From Ectobius pallidus (Eukaryota; Arthropoda; Insecta; Blattodea; Ectobiidae), in NCBI GenBank assembly GCA_964059195.1, contig CAXKWD010000005.1, positions 94,749,882 to 94,813,881 of the forward strand: a DNA stretch of 64,000 nucleotides, read 5' to 3'. Position 1 is the first letter of the stretch; each line of letters opens with the position of its first letter. Below the pieces are notes generated by a model that was not told where the DNA came from, made no database searches, and saw only the letters and a list, made by a program, of their open reading frames with translations. A program made the position numbers and the translations under genes. This document shows, one piece after another, positions 42,001 to 46,132 of this stretch.

Positions 42001-45000
42001 GCAAACTTAAAATGGCCGCCAAAAAAAAAGTATGAGCCCAAAATTTTTTTTACCATAGTTTTGAACTCACCTTTAGTTGGGAAATAACTGGTAAAAAAAT
42101 TAGGAAAATCAAAAATGTTGAGCAACAAATTTTATTAAATTTGGTTCATTTCTAATGGATTGACCCATATACACATATAATATATATAAGGGGTGGGTCT
42201 CTGTCACCACAGCATGGTGCATCCTAAGGTTGCGGATAGAGGATATGGCCGCCAGATATGGAGGGTAGCTGTGAATATGCTGAATAAGCAATTGCGAACA
42301 GATGACATGAGAGACTATAAAAACTTAAATATGAGTGAACTATCATGTTAAAGTTCTTAAAACATTCAAATTGTTGAAATATTGCACACTAAAACATTAT
42401 TCTTGTTCATTATTTTGCACAGTGTAACATACGTAACAAAGTAATGTAACATACGTAACAGAAGAAAAAAATTGTAATTTCTGGAAATCAGCCTGAACTA
42501 TTGAAACAAAGATACTAGGTTAATGAGTGTAATCTTGGCTACCCAGAAAAAAAAGTCCTGGAGTTCTTGTGTTAGATAATTCACAGAGATTTCCATGTAA
42601 GATAGATAAACTCAAATTCTGTGTCCATTTTGTGTAACATGCGTAACACCCATTTTATTAAAAATAATATTTAATCTATGGTACTTATTAAAAGAACTTT
42701 TATATGTTCTGAAAGCACATCTTTGAACCTATCTTCTGGTATGTATGAAGTTCCAGTTCATACTATATTTTAATCACTGTAGGGGTCTAAAGTGCATCCT
42801 AATGTAACATACGTAACAATGGAATGGCTCATAAGCCTTACCCAGGCATGCAGGGCTCTGCCTGGGTGGACCTCTTAATCCCTAGCTACTTGTGGGACCT
42901 TAATGGATTCAACTTAAAAAACCACAAAAACAATTTCTGAGGACCACGTCAGTGAGCCCTCAGCACCTGTACCCACTCTCCTTGATGAGGAAGCTCTTCT
43001 GGAGCAAGCCTCTGATATGGAGATGGGTACATTCTCATCCAAGGAAGTCATGTCAACCTCGGCTGAGGAAAAAGAACCTAAGAGTCCTATTCCGGGCCTA
43101 GCAGAAGCCACGGAAAAGATGGAGAAACTTAAAGTCAAACAGAAAAGACTCTCAGGGGCTCAAAGAAAGAAAGCCCTTAAGGAAAGACTCAAGGACCAAG
43201 GCATTGCTTGGAACCCTAAAAAATGGGGAAAAGGAAAATCCTAACCCCAAACATCAAAACTCCAGGAGACAAGGGACAAAATACCTAAAACAGGCACTAA
43301 ATGTAGCTGGTCAATCCCATCTCCTTCCAGAGTTGTAAAGAGAACTAGACACCATGAGGGCAGAGAAGAAGGGAAAACTTCCTCTACAACCTCATTTAAG
43401 GAAACCTATAGGGAATCACTTACCAGCTTTAAAGCAACTGTGATCCCTGATGACTATCCCACCAACAAACTCTAGGACGACCAAATTGAGACACTTCAAG
43501 AGGTAATAGTAGGGGTATTTGAAACCCTCGAAGATGGGAGTTTTCCTTAGTTCACAGGAGCCTATGGAGAGAGAGGTGCCCTCATACTCTCCTGCGCTAA
43601 CGACATCACCAAGGATTGGTTGATGAAAAAGATCCCTCAAATGGAAACATGGGAAGGTATCAAACTTGTACCAGAGCAGAGATCTTACAAACAACTAAGG
43701 TGCTCTTCAAGACACCTAAGATGTTTGCAAAGACTGAGCCCAAGGACATAGCCTACTCAAGATGCTGAAGGGCAGCCTCGGCCGCCTTTTGTAAGACCTT
43801 CAATACCGGTACTGAAGGAATAGACCTGGCCCTGATCCAGGAACCTTGGATCCACAGGGGACGAATAGCAGGACAGGGGGAACGTCAAGGTAGCTGATCT
43901 ATTTCAGCAGGGACAATCAAATTAGAACCTGTATTATAGCACACAATAGAATTCAAAGCTTACCGCTTCTGGAATTTTGTTCCAGCGACATCACCATGAT
44001 GATAATCAACAGCCAAATAGAAGGAGGGAACAGAGCCCTTATACTGAGCACTGTCTACCTCCCCTACGATGGCAGCAATCCACGCACAAGGGAATTAGAG
44101 CAGTTGGTTACATATTGCACCCGGAGAGGGGAACAGACCATCTTTGGATGTGACGCCAACTCCCACCACAAAATCAGGGGCAGTAATATCATAAAAAATG
44201 CCCCATGTTCACTCGGGATAAGAACAAGAAAGTGACATGGTGAACTAAAAACTTGAACACAGGAGATGCAAAGTCTGACACCTCTTTAACAAGGGAAAAA
44301 GATCTGGAGACTGGAGGGAGTATCATACAGCCCTCACAGTCTACAATAAATGTATACGTAGGGCCAAAAGATCCAGCTGGCAAGCCTACTGTCAAGAAAT
44401 ATCTAGCTTGTCAGAGGCAGCCAGATTACCGAGAGCATTGGCCCACAGTTCAGTCAATCCAGTAGGAACACCTCCTCGGATTTTTCTGAGGTAGGGAGGT
44501 CTGGTAGGGGGGCACTCAGCCTCGTGATTCAAATTGAGGAGCTACTTGATACAGAAGTAGCAGCTCCGGTCATGGAAACCACCATTAACAGCCGTGGGTG
44601 TCCCCCAAACCTGCCATCTGCCTAGCGGTAGATGACGCAGTGGTCGGGTGGTAGGCCTTGTCTCTTCGGGGATGTCGCACCACGGAGTTTAGTTTAGTCA
44701 TCCCACTGGACTGAGACAAACTTAATAAAAGCTAATCTTCCAAAAAGGGTTAACTTAAATTGGAATGTACTCAACTCTACCATTAAGTAAGGGAAAAGTA
44801 AGATGTTCTAAAAGCTGCAGATAATTCAGAAAAGTATTATTTGAAACGCATTCAAATTAGCATTTGTAGGTGTCTTAGTTTAATAAATAAAATAACTACT
44901 TAACAACAACATAATAAATTAATATATCTCTTGGTCTATATGTGTATAGCACATAGATGGGTATTATTTTACTGGTTCTTGTTTACGGTATTAACATCCC

Positions 45001-45251
45001 GCAACAACTAACAATTCTTGATAAAAATACGCCATAAATAGCAATACCGGTACAGTACTAACCTCATAACCGCAAGTAGCAGGGGCTTGATCTTCCACAG
45101 GTATCACAGTCTCTCCTACCGGGGATGACTCTGTTGTGGTTCGTGTCGTGATTTTCTCTGCCGAACTTTGTTTCGGTGAGACTAAGGAAAGACTCGTCTG
45201 TGCCAGAAGGCACAATAAAATAGCCAAAATTCCAGTTTCGTGCCGCAGCAT
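1890..45251 (-). CDS. MAN2B1-like: Lysosomal alpha-mannosidase (GH38), whole gene
   Basis: The gene encodes an acid exo-mannosidase that trims alpha-linked mannose from N-glycan fragments in lysosomes. The coding segments, in order on the minus strand, are 45251-45063, 36632-36530, 35831-35750, 34768-34583, 30508-30300, 29187-29051, 27106-26973 (or 24446-24313), 21733-21514, 18979-18780, 18066-17631, 15533-15317, 11851-11731, 9669-9393, 6089-5844, 4366-4217 and 2183-1890. They total 3201 nt, or 1066 residues plus TAG; human MAN2B1 is about 1010. All introns are GT-AG and the phases chain without a break. Visible landmarks are an N-terminal hydrophobic signal, HTHNDVGW (zinc ligands H82 and D84), QIDPFGHS (nucleophile D206), an acid/base-loop aspartate (D329) and QHHDAITGT (zinc ligand H451 or H452). 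Ligand roles are taken by alignment to human H72, D74, D196, D319 and H446. The introns add up to about 40 kb and are mostly transposon debris, yet no exon is broken. Confidence 0.95.
2922..3783 (-). mobile_element. 5'-truncated RTE-like LINE
   Basis: A non-LTR retrotransposon fragment lies in the intron between exons 15 and 16, in the gene's orientation. It is flanked by an 11-bp target duplication TAGTATGATAT (2911-2921 and 3784-3794) and ends in a TGATGATGATGA tail. The body is only the last 862 bp of the element. Confidence 0.85.
2930..3781 (-). CDS. LINE reverse transcriptase, C-terminal part
   Basis: An open frame of 283 residues with no stop or frameshift. Residues 27-37 read [11 protein letters not shown], the FADD catalytic box of reverse transcriptases, preceded by KGIKINGV. 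Then comes the thumb/C-terminal region [20 protein letters not shown] and the tail [16 protein letters not shown] typical of RTE/jockey-type insect elements. The first Met is an internal residue exposed by 5' truncation; endonuclease and palm N-terminus are absent, so the fragment cannot be mobile alone. Confidence 0.85.
   Translation of the reverse strand: MFIEEAIREMKRKTKGIKINGVSIHSIRFADDIVILADSEKEMNKMLKVLSDALKNFKMKINKKKTKTMVIGRTNENFKINIQLDGTTLDQVESFCYLGSIINKFNKCDTEIKRRINLAKQAFQNKRNLLTNNHLSMEVRKKFAKTFVSCVLTYGCETWTIGKAEAKKLEAAEMWIWRRLTKTSWVDRKTNEEVLNEVMEERSLLNSIKSRRAKLVGHTFRHNDLLINIFEGKILGKKSRGRPRNSFIKNMIKDMDVLSYENLKRTAMKRKTWLLQQGIAFRS
3928..4123. repeat. Inverted repeat (about 67-bp arms)
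   Basis: Arms 3928-3994 and 4055-4123 are near-perfect reverse complements (sharing TTCACTTTTCCTTACATTTT), with a 60-nt centre. It could be a small foldback MITE. It sits just upstream of the exon 15 donor at 4216. Confidence 0.8.
4217..4366 (-). CDS. MAN2B1-like: Alpha-mannosidase exon 15
   Basis: Encodes residues 920-969, [20 protein letters not shown] and [13 protein letters not shown], matching human LPPSVHLLTLASW and LLRLEHQFAVGED. Acceptor TGTTTCAG, donor GTAAGATA, phase 0 at both ends. Confidence 0.95.
4665..4985. repeat. Diverged foldback element
   Basis: The core arms 4758-4813 and 4835-4890 are strongly complementary (TGATGATGTCTGTGGCA and its complement). Weaker complementarity extends outward to about 4665 and 4985, interrupted by poly-C runs. 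No coding sequence is seen. The rest of the intron (4367-5843) has nothing else I recognise. Confidence 0.6.
5844..6089 (-). CDS. MAN2B1-like: Alpha-mannosidase exon 14
   Basis: Encodes residues 838-919, starting [20 protein letters not shown] (human VHRRLLKDDGRGVSEPL). Acceptor TTTGTTAG, donor GTAAGCAT, phase 0 at both ends. Confidence 0.94.
6552..6707 (+). mobile_element. 156-bp LINE 3'-end insertion
   Basis: Starts GGTCATGGAAACCACCAT-like and ends in GTTAGTTAG. It is flanked by a perfect 15-bp duplication AGTGGATTTTTATGT (6537-6551 and 6708-6722). The same 3' end occurs at 44570-44697 on the decayed LINE and, inverted, at 46396-46458. So this is a severely 5'-truncated retrotransposed copy of that LINE family. 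It contains a poly-C run. Confidence 0.85.
6799..7490. mobile_element. Tigger/pogo-like MITE copy
   Basis: Begins AGTCAACCCTCGATATAATG and ends in the subterminal segment GTGCCACTAAATGTAAGAG. It is the same family as 37225-38008, which has intact ends and a TA duplication. Here the last 20 bp or so of the right end are lost. No intact ORF remains. Confidence 0.7.
7930..8440 (+). pseudogene. hAT transposase N-terminal remnant (CGGBP1-like)
   Basis: The first 108 codons are open: [20 protein letters not shown] starts a BED-like zinc finger (CQKC ... [11 protein letters not shown]). [20 protein letters not shown] follows, a segment typical of hAT-derived CGGBP1-like proteins. The same frame continues past TAA (8253-8255) and TGA to about 8440 with recognisable sequence, so it is a decayed transposase. 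I see no terminal repeats. Confidence 0.65.
9393..9669 (-). CDS. MAN2B1-like: Alpha-mannosidase exon 13
   Basis: Encodes residues 745-837. It contains [20 protein letters not shown] and [10 protein letters not shown], both near-identical to the human enzyme, then [19 protein letters not shown]. The acceptor is a poly-T tract ending TTCAG at 9670 and the donor is GTGAGTCG. Confidence 0.96.
9926..9952. repeat. (ATT)n microsatellite
   Basis: Short run of TAT/ATT triplets in the intron between exons 12 and 13. Confidence 0.9.
10548..10630 (-). mobile_element. tRNA-derived SINE head or tRNA pseudogene
   Basis: On the minus strand, TGGCCGAGATGG matches a pol III A box and GGTTCAAATCC matches a B box, spaced as in a tRNA. 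A cloverleaf does not form well (poor anticodon arm), so this is a tRNA-derived repeat and not a working tRNA gene. Confidence 0.55.
10803..11530. repeat. Tandem repeat with alternating ~150-bp monomers
   Basis: Five monomers start at about 10803, 10948, 11105, 11247 and 11398. Monomers 1, 3 and 5 begin GGCACTAAATTGGGCATTA-like; 2 and 4 begin GACACTAAATTGGGTTTTA. All share CCATGGACATTATAAATG and AAGCGTATTTGAGTTA. The true unit is therefore a dimer of about 298 bp. The array ends with ACAGACACACGGACGGACGG near 11536. No stable coding frame is seen. Confidence 0.85.
11731..11851 (-). CDS. MAN2B1-like: Alpha-mannosidase exon 12
   Basis: Encodes residues 705-744: [20 protein letters not shown] and then [14 protein letters not shown], matching human [20 protein letters not shown] and VGPIPV. 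Acceptor GTTTTAG, donor GTAAGAGA. It enters in phase 1 and leaves in phase 2. Confidence 0.94.
11959..12006. repeat. (AAT)n microsatellite
   Basis: About 16 AAT repeats in the intron just upstream of exon 12. Confidence 0.95.
12155..12345 (+). repeat. Diverged single-arm copy of the 22074-22538 foldback
   Basis: Shares ATTTTGACATCC, AATGACCTCATTT and GGTAAGTTTTTACTTAC with one arm of the foldback at 22310-22538, in the same order. No second arm is present here. Confidence 0.55.
12394..13570 (+). mobile_element. Tc1-family DNA transposon (decayed)
   Basis: Terminal inverted repeats of about 28 bp (ACTAGTGTCCAAAATTAAAG and its complement) are flanked by TA at 12392-12393 and 13571-13572. Total 1177 bp, shorter than the usual 1.6 kb, due to a central deletion in the transposase. 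Confidence 0.9.
12667..13347 (+). pseudogene. Tc1 transposase pseudogene
   Basis: Reads [20 protein letters not shown] and [20 protein letters not shown] (paired-like helix-turn-helix), then an in-frame stop, then [20 protein letters not shown]. The middle with the first catalytic Asp is missing. The C-terminal third resumes with [20 protein letters not shown] and [12 protein letters not shown], then a premature TGA (13180-13182) before [20 protein letters not shown]. It cannot make an active transposase. Confidence 0.9.
13915..14052. repeat. Imperfect inverted repeat
   Basis: TCTAACCTGGTGAAACTTTG with CCAACCTGAGGCTCCATTGTC on the left mirrors GACAATGAAGCCTCAGATTGG and CCACCTGTTAGAAG on the right, a hairpin of about 65-bp arms. 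It contains GAAGCC...GGCCCTGAAAC, a degenerate form of the motif seen in other foldbacks here. Confidence 0.6.
14380..15275. mobile_element. TA-flanked MITE
   Basis: Terminal inverted repeats of about 43 bp begin CTATACTAATTTCACTTTAAG (left) and CTATACTATTTTCACTTTAAG (right, complement), sharing AAAGTAGATGTAAACAAA. TA flanks both ends (14378-14379, 15276-15277). No transposase frame seen; 896 bp. Probably Tc1/mariner superfamily. It lies 41 nt from exon 11. Confidence 0.8.
15317..15533 (-). CDS. MAN2B1-like: Alpha-mannosidase exon 11
   Basis: Encodes residues 633-704 plus one nucleotide, with [20 protein letters not shown] and then [20 protein letters not shown], equivalent to human [13 protein letters not shown]. 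Acceptor TTTCACAG, donor GTAAGTTT. A MITE (14380-15275) begins 41 nt downstream of its donor. Confidence 0.95.
15534..17630. other. Intron 10, nothing recognised
   Basis: Intron between exons 10 and 11. No coding frame, terminal repeats or RNA gene could be supported. Confidence 0.6.
17631..18066 (-). CDS. MAN2B1-like: Alpha-mannosidase exon 10
   Basis: The longest exon, residues 487-632. It covers the start of the C-terminal beta-sandwich region, with [20 protein letters not shown] matching human [20 protein letters not shown], and [11 protein letters not shown] matching PALGFSTYSV. Sequons NIS and NAT are visible. Acceptor TTGACAG, donor GTAAGTCA. Confidence 0.94.
18067..18779. other. Intron 9, nothing recognised
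   Basis: Intron between exons 9 and 10 with no supported feature besides the splice sites. Confidence 0.6.
18780..18979 (-). CDS. MAN2B1-like: Alpha-mannosidase exon 9 (zinc histidine)
   Basis: Encodes residues 421-486, including [20 protein letters not shown]. One of H451/H452 is the expected zinc ligand (human H446). Acceptor TTTTAAAG, donor GTAAGATA. The acceptor lies only 20 nt from a 1.06 kb hAT-like insertion at 19008-20067, so the branch-point region upstream of this exon comes from the transposon. Confidence 0.95.
19008..20067. mobile_element. hAT-like MITE next to exon 9
   Basis: Ends CAGGGTTGAAATG (left) and, complemented, CAGGGTTGATAAA (right) are flanked by a perfect 8-bp duplication ATATTTGC (19000-19007, 20068-20075), the hAT signature. 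Both subterminal regions are packed with TTTAAAC/GTTTAAAAC motifs in both orientations, and an inner inverted repeat joins about 19130-19210 to 19670-19760. There is a TA microsatellite at 19808-19832. No transposase frame. Confidence 0.9.
20196..20515. mobile_element. Possible Tigger/pogo-like remnant
   Basis: Left end CAGTAAACTCCTGATTTTCC with CGGATTATCCAG, and right part TTATTATCCGTGTGG with TTTATCTGGTGATTAGCC, resemble pogo/Tigger terminal sequences (CAG start, TTATCCG motifs) preceded by TA. Ends are diverged. Confidence 0.45.
21514..21733 (-). CDS. MAN2B1-like: Alpha-mannosidase exon 8
   Basis: Encodes residues 347-420: [20 protein letters not shown] and on through [20 protein letters not shown]. 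It aligns with the human segment [20 protein letters not shown]. The first nucleotide completes the Arg codon begun by either version of exon 7 (AG+G or CG+G). Acceptor TTTCAG, donor GTAATT, phase 0 at the end. Confidence 0.95.
22074..22538. mobile_element. Foldback element with hammerhead-like cores
   Basis: Two arms of about 225 nt (22074-22295, 22310-22538) are near-complementary around a 14-nt centre. Each arm holds CTGATGA, a GGTGAGA/TCTCATC stem, then GAAAC (left on minus at 22142-22172; right on plus at 22441-22471). The mirrored frames beginning [15 protein letters not shown] are most likely chance readings of the repeat. A single-arm relative is at 12155-12345. Confidence 0.75.
22540..24312. 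other. Rest of the intron before exon 8, nothing recognised
   Basis: The remaining sequence between the foldback and exon 7B has no supported feature. Confidence 0.55.
24313..24446 (-). CDS. MAN2B1-like: Alpha-mannosidase exon 7, version B (alternative acid/base loop)
   Basis: A second complete version of exon 7, also 134 nt with phase 0 in and phase 2 out. It encodes [20 protein letters not shown], then [20 protein letters not shown], then DKLI. Acceptor TCTACAG, donor GTAAGATC. About 27 of 44 residues equal version A, and this copy is closer to human LAMAN ([12 protein letters not shown]). Its sequon is NYT at 316 instead of NAS at 309. Both frames are open with consensus splice sites, so neither looks like a pseudo-exon. 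Including both would shift the frame. Confidence 0.92.
24657..24715. repeat. AAAGAT-type low-complexity repeat
   Basis: Imperfect (AAAGAT)n run in the intron between the two alternative exons. Confidence 0.8.
25037..26089 (+). mobile_element. hAT element with perfect 8-bp target duplication
   Basis: Ends CAGGATCGCTCA and, complemented, CAGGGGTGCTCA are flanked by identical ATCTAGAC (25029-25036, 26090-26097). Length 1053 bp. It carries remains of a GTF2IRD2/ZBED-type hAT transposase and sits between the two alternative mannosidase exons. Confidence 0.92.
25154..26020 (+). pseudogene. hAT transposase remnant (GTF2IRD2-like)
   Basis: N-terminal part [20 protein letters not shown] with [20 protein letters not shown] is a BED-type zinc finger (C-x2-C ... 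H-x4-H). It stops at a GTAAGC/TTCTAG pair (25431-25524) that looks like a retained intron, resumes as [20 protein letters not shown] and [14 protein letters not shown], then decays. A last piece reads [20 protein letters not shown] and [13 protein letters not shown], a conserved segment of this hAT group. Stops and deletions exclude activity. Confidence 0.8.
26650..26735 (+). repeat. Dispersed monomer of the 10803-11530 repeat
   Basis: CTTACTCCAGTACCGATCAA and TTTGGTCCAAAATCAATAG followed by CCTATGGACATAATAAGTGTG align with the tandem monomers at 10803-11530, at clear divergence. A lone partial copy 15 kb from the array. Confidence 0.7.
26973..27106 (-). CDS. MAN2B1-like: Alpha-mannosidase exon 7, version A (acid/base loop)
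   Basis: Encodes 44 residues plus two nucleotides (303-347): [20 protein letters not shown], then [20 protein letters not shown], then DLLI. D329 in GGDFTY sits exactly where human D319, the proposed acid/base aspartate, is expected. Acceptor GCTTCAG, donor GTAAAACT. It carries an N-glycosylation sequon NAS at 309. Length, phase and splice sites equal those of the second version at 24313-24446, so this is one of a mutually exclusive pair. Its HEYY differs from the family-typical NMWF/RMWY. Confidence 0.93.
27107..29050. other. Intron 6, nothing recognised
   Basis: Intron between exons 6 and 7A. No supported coding, repeat or RNA feature. Confidence 0.6.
29051..29187 (-). CDS. MAN2B1-like: Alpha-mannosidase exon 6
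   Basis: Encodes residues 257-302, including [17 protein letters not shown], which aligns with PRNLCWDVLCVDQPLVED of the human enzyme. It ends in phase 0 after NVPRL, which lets it splice to either version of exon 7, both of which begin VNDF. Confidence 0.95.
29188..30299. other. Intron 5, nothing recognised
   Basis: Intron between exons 5 and 6. No supported feature. Confidence 0.6.
30300..30508 (-). CDS. MAN2B1-like: Alpha-mannosidase exon 5 (catalytic nucleophile)
   Basis: Encodes residues 187-256. It contains [20 protein letters not shown], where D206 corresponds to the human nucleophile and zinc ligand D196, followed by [12 protein letters not shown]. Acceptor GTTCTAG, donor GTAAGAAT. 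Human LAMAN has HIDPFGHS here; this copy has Q in place of H. Confidence 0.96.
30891..31191. mobile_element. piggyBac-like MITE
   Basis: Inverted ends CCCTTTATCTGGCAG are flanked by TTTA (left, 887-890, one change from TTAA) and TTAA (right, 31192-31195). A second inner complementary pair is TGTTGCTCTCAGGCAACA / TGTTGCCTGGGAGCAACA. TTAA target and CCCT start are typical of piggyBac; 301 bp, no coding capacity. Confidence 0.75.
31544..31719. repeat. 88-bp tandem duplication
   Basis: Two adjacent units (31544-31631, 31632-31719) starting CTGCTCATCGTCTCTGAG differ at only a few bases. Confidence 0.9.
31795..32155 (+). pseudogene. LINE RNase H domain remnant
   Basis: Reads [19 protein letters not shown], then [20 protein letters not shown], then [10 protein letters not shown], then [10 protein letters not shown] and GNELAE in a shifted frame. 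This is the order of catalytic segments in RNase H domains of LINEs. In-frame stops and a shift near 32110 show decay. Confidence 0.75.
33722..34478. mobile_element. Large foldback element, 321-bp arms
   Basis: Arms 33722-34042 and 34158-34478 are reverse complements at roughly 90% around a 115-nt centre. The right arm has CTGAGGA (34376-34382), stem GACTC/GAGTC, then GAAAC (34401-34405); the left arm has the same on minus but with AAAAC. The mirrored frames containing [15 protein letters not shown] appear to be chance products. No target duplication identified. Confidence 0.85.
34583..34768 (-). CDS. MAN2B1-like: Alpha-mannosidase exon 4
   Basis: Encodes residues 125-186, starting [14 protein letters not shown]. 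It carries the conserved [10 protein letters not shown] segment of GH38 enzymes. Acceptor CTTTTAG and donor GTGAGA keep phase 2 at both ends. Confidence 0.95.
34769..36529. other. Introns 2 and 3, little recognised
   Basis: Apart from exon 3 (35750-35831) nothing is supported. A weak pogo-like start, CAGTACAACCTGAGAGGTTG, lies near 35485 but has no matching end. Confidence 0.5.
35750..35831 (-). CDS. MAN2B1-like: Alpha-mannosidase exon 3
   Basis: Encodes residues 98-124, [20 protein letters not shown] and following, matching the human segment [18 protein letters not shown]. It enters in phase 1 and leaves in phase 2. The acceptor is TTTTACAG and the donor is GTGACT. Confidence 0.93.
36530..36632 (-). 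CDS. MAN2B1-like: Alpha-mannosidase exon 2 (zinc site)
   Basis: Encodes residues 64-97 plus one nucleotide, including [21 protein letters not shown]82 and D84 align with the zinc ligands of the human enzyme (H72, D74). The acceptor is ATTTTCAG and the donor is AAGTAAGT. It is separated from exon 1 by an 8.4 kb intron full of nested elements. Confidence 0.95.
37225..38008. mobile_element. Tigger/pogo-like MITE, complete ends
   Basis: Ends CAGTCAACCCTCGCTATAATG and its complement CAGTCAACCCTCGATATAATG are flanked by TA (37223-37224, 38009-38010). 784 bp, no intact transposase. Same family as 6799-7490. Confidence 0.88.
38149..38290 (+). ncRNA. Inverted repeat with hammerhead-like motif
   Basis: Arms 38149-38198 and 38217-38266 are near-perfect complements. 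At the right arm the plus strand reads CTGAGGA (38242-38248), a six-pair stem AGTCAC/GTGACT, GAAAC (38266-38270), palindromic TACGTA, then GTC (38277-38279). These are the conserved pieces of a type I hammerhead ribozyme in order. One extra nucleotide sits between CTGAGGA and the stem and stem I is only about 3 bp, so activity is uncertain. Confidence 0.45.
40190..40323 (+). other. Short coding-like segment inside the 3.6-kb element
   Basis: After a possible acceptor (ACAACAG) the frame reads [19 protein letters not shown] and [17 protein letters not shown] then stop. Similar coding-like pieces are [19 protein letters not shown] near 41195 and [20 protein letters not shown] at about 42225. 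They might be exons of a lost transposase; I recognise no domain. Confidence 0.25.
40480..41020 (+). mobile_element. Mariner deletion derivative (541 bp)
   Basis: Perfect inverted ends of about 31 bp start CAGGGTCTTTATTATAAG and are flanked by TA (40478-40479, 41021-41022). Inside, 40626-40883 keeps the mariner transposase C-terminus: [20 protein letters not shown] then [20 protein letters not shown] and HFQHML. The catalytic domain is gone. Confidence 0.92.
41341..42168. mobile_element. Long-inverted-repeat element with 8-bp duplication
   Basis: Arms of about 330 nt (41341-41668, 41830-42168) begin ATGGGTCAATCCATTAG and meet around a 160-nt centre. A perfect 8-bp duplication ATACACAT flanks it (41333-41340, 42169-42176). 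The 8-bp duplication suggests hAT or a foldback class. No coding sequence. Confidence 0.88.
42910..43700 (+). pseudogene. LINE ORF1 (gag-like) pseudogene
   Basis: The frame contains a lysine-rich stretch [20 protein letters not shown] and [12 protein letters not shown], then after a shift [42 protein letters not shown] and [12 protein letters not shown]. This order matches ORF1 proteins of R1/LOA-type insect LINEs. Stops at several points show decay. Confidence 0.65.
43790..44250 (+). pseudogene. LINE apurinic endonuclease remnant
   Basis: [18 protein letters not shown] (about 43828-43880) is the QEPW motif of LINE AP-like endonucleases. After a frameshift [20 protein letters not shown] and [17 protein letters not shown] (43996-44235) follow, with the GCDANSHH metal-binding motif. 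The domain is recognisable but broken. Confidence 0.8.
44700..45062. other. Start of intron 1, nothing recognised
   Basis: AT-rich sequence between the LINE end and exon 1; no feature supported. Confidence 0.5.
45063..45251 (-). CDS. MAN2B1-like: Alpha-mannosidase exon 1 (signal peptide, start codon)
   Basis: Encodes residues 1-63, from ATG at 45251 to the GTTAGT donor at 45062. Residues 8-24 form a hydrophobic stretch ([17 protein letters not shown]) typical of a cleaved ER signal. A low-complexity Thr/Ser-rich linker follows and the exon ends in CGYE, which joins exon 2 (SCPKS) to give the GYExCP motif of the family. The start was chosen because it is the only in-frame Met placing a signal peptide before GYE. 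The exon ends in phase 0. Confidence 0.9.
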
Positions 45252-45259
45252 CTTTCTGC

Positions 45260-45350
45260 GAACTGACGCTGCCGTCCACTACACTCTTCCAAAACCAACC
45301 CTACTTTCTCATAAAACACACGAACGCTGACACAGAAGAGCGATAACTGA
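45260..45350 (-). promoter_or_regulatory. Candidate start-site region of the mannosidase gene
   Basis: Two matches to the arthropod initiator TCAGTT occur on the minus strand, at 45260-45265 and 45345-45350, 10 and 95 nt upstream of the start codon. The surrounding 45250-45480 is richer in GC and CpG than the rest of the window. No TATA box is evident. An upstream non-coding first exon cannot be excluded. Confidence 0.3.
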
Positions 45351-46002
45351 CATCTGACCTGAGACTTCGAGTTCTGCTTCTGTCTTCTGAAACGAGCCGA
45401 TCTGTCATGCCGGGCCGGCATAAACGCATGCAGCTGGCGGGCGCTGCGGTGATTCTTGAATCTTAATCTTGAAGCCATGTTATGGAGGGACATATAAAGT
45501 ACCTTCTTTCATAGCTATGTTAAGAATGAATTAATATTAAACGACCTGCGACGAAGTCGCGTAAACGAGCATATTGAACATTTATGCATTGCTTAGTTCA
45601 GTTTTTTTTTTTTTTACTTTCTCTATCAGTAGACCTACCATAAGCGTAATCGACTTGGGGAGAGGAGGGGCAAGTCAGCACCTCTGACCAGAAGTGTTAT
45701 AATATAGTAGAGGGAGTATTACATTCTGTTTCAGGGGAAATTCAAAGTAGCATTTTGAGCATTTAATAATAATAAACATCATAATCATAGACACCGTCTT
45801 TCGGGGGTAAAGTACTTTCTGCCCCTCCCCACTAATATCTATTATTTTCTTATACACAGTGGCACAGGAAGGGGCTGCGTGTCATCACTGAGCAGATGAT
45901 GAAATGGTAAAAATGTTTTAAATCAATAAAAAATGGCTCAGGAGACTTTAAAACAATTATGTTACCATAGTACTTAAAACACGTTTAAAAACTTTCAAGA
46001 CA

Positions 46003-46132
46003 ACATAAATAATACTGAAATGTTAAAATGTAGCTGAACTCGATGCTGTGTATAGACGACATAGATAACATAAATAATACTGAAATGTTAAAATGCAGCT
46101 GAACTCGATGCTGTGTATAGACAAGGACATAG
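46003..46132. repeat. 65-bp tandem duplication
   Basis: ACATAAATAATACTGAAATG followed by CTGAACTCGATGCTGTG occurs twice in tandem (46003 and 46068). Confidence 0.9.

Larger units (their letters stand above)
39211..42830. mobile_element. 3.6-kb DNA element with GTAACA doublets
   Basis: Short inverted ends GGGCCATTCC / GAGCCATTCC (complement) are flanked by a 4-bp duplication ATAA (39207-39210, 42831-42834). Removing it restores a continuous LINE leader. Subterminal zones carry six copies of TGTAACATACGTAACA or one-base variants (39567, 39735, 42423, 42445, 42633, 42803), all on the plus strand. Two other elements (40480-41020, 41341-42168) are nested inside. Superfamily not assigned; the 4-bp duplication could fit Sola or Academ, but this is a guess. 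Confidence 0.75.
38960..44699 (+). mobile_element. Decayed non-LTR retrotransposon (R1/LOA-like)
   Basis: The LINE runs from a GC-richer 5' leader (about 38960-39210), is interrupted by a DNA element at 39211-42830, and resumes with ORF1, endonuclease and a 3' UTR. Most of the reverse transcriptase is deleted: EN-proximal sequence jumps to [17 protein letters not shown] and then to the 3' part. The 3' end (44570-44699) matches the truncated copies at 6552-6707 and 46396-46458, which defines the family's 3' terminus and TTAG-rich tail. Confidence 0.75.

Noticed and set aside
42914..43138. Minus-strand 74-residue frame
   Set aside because: Antisense to the LINE ORF1 remnant.
45182..45493. Alternative upstream start for the mannosidase (103-residue frame beginning MSLHNMASRLRF)
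   Set aside because: It is in a different frame from exon 1 and lacks family similarity; more likely 5' UTR or promoter sequence.
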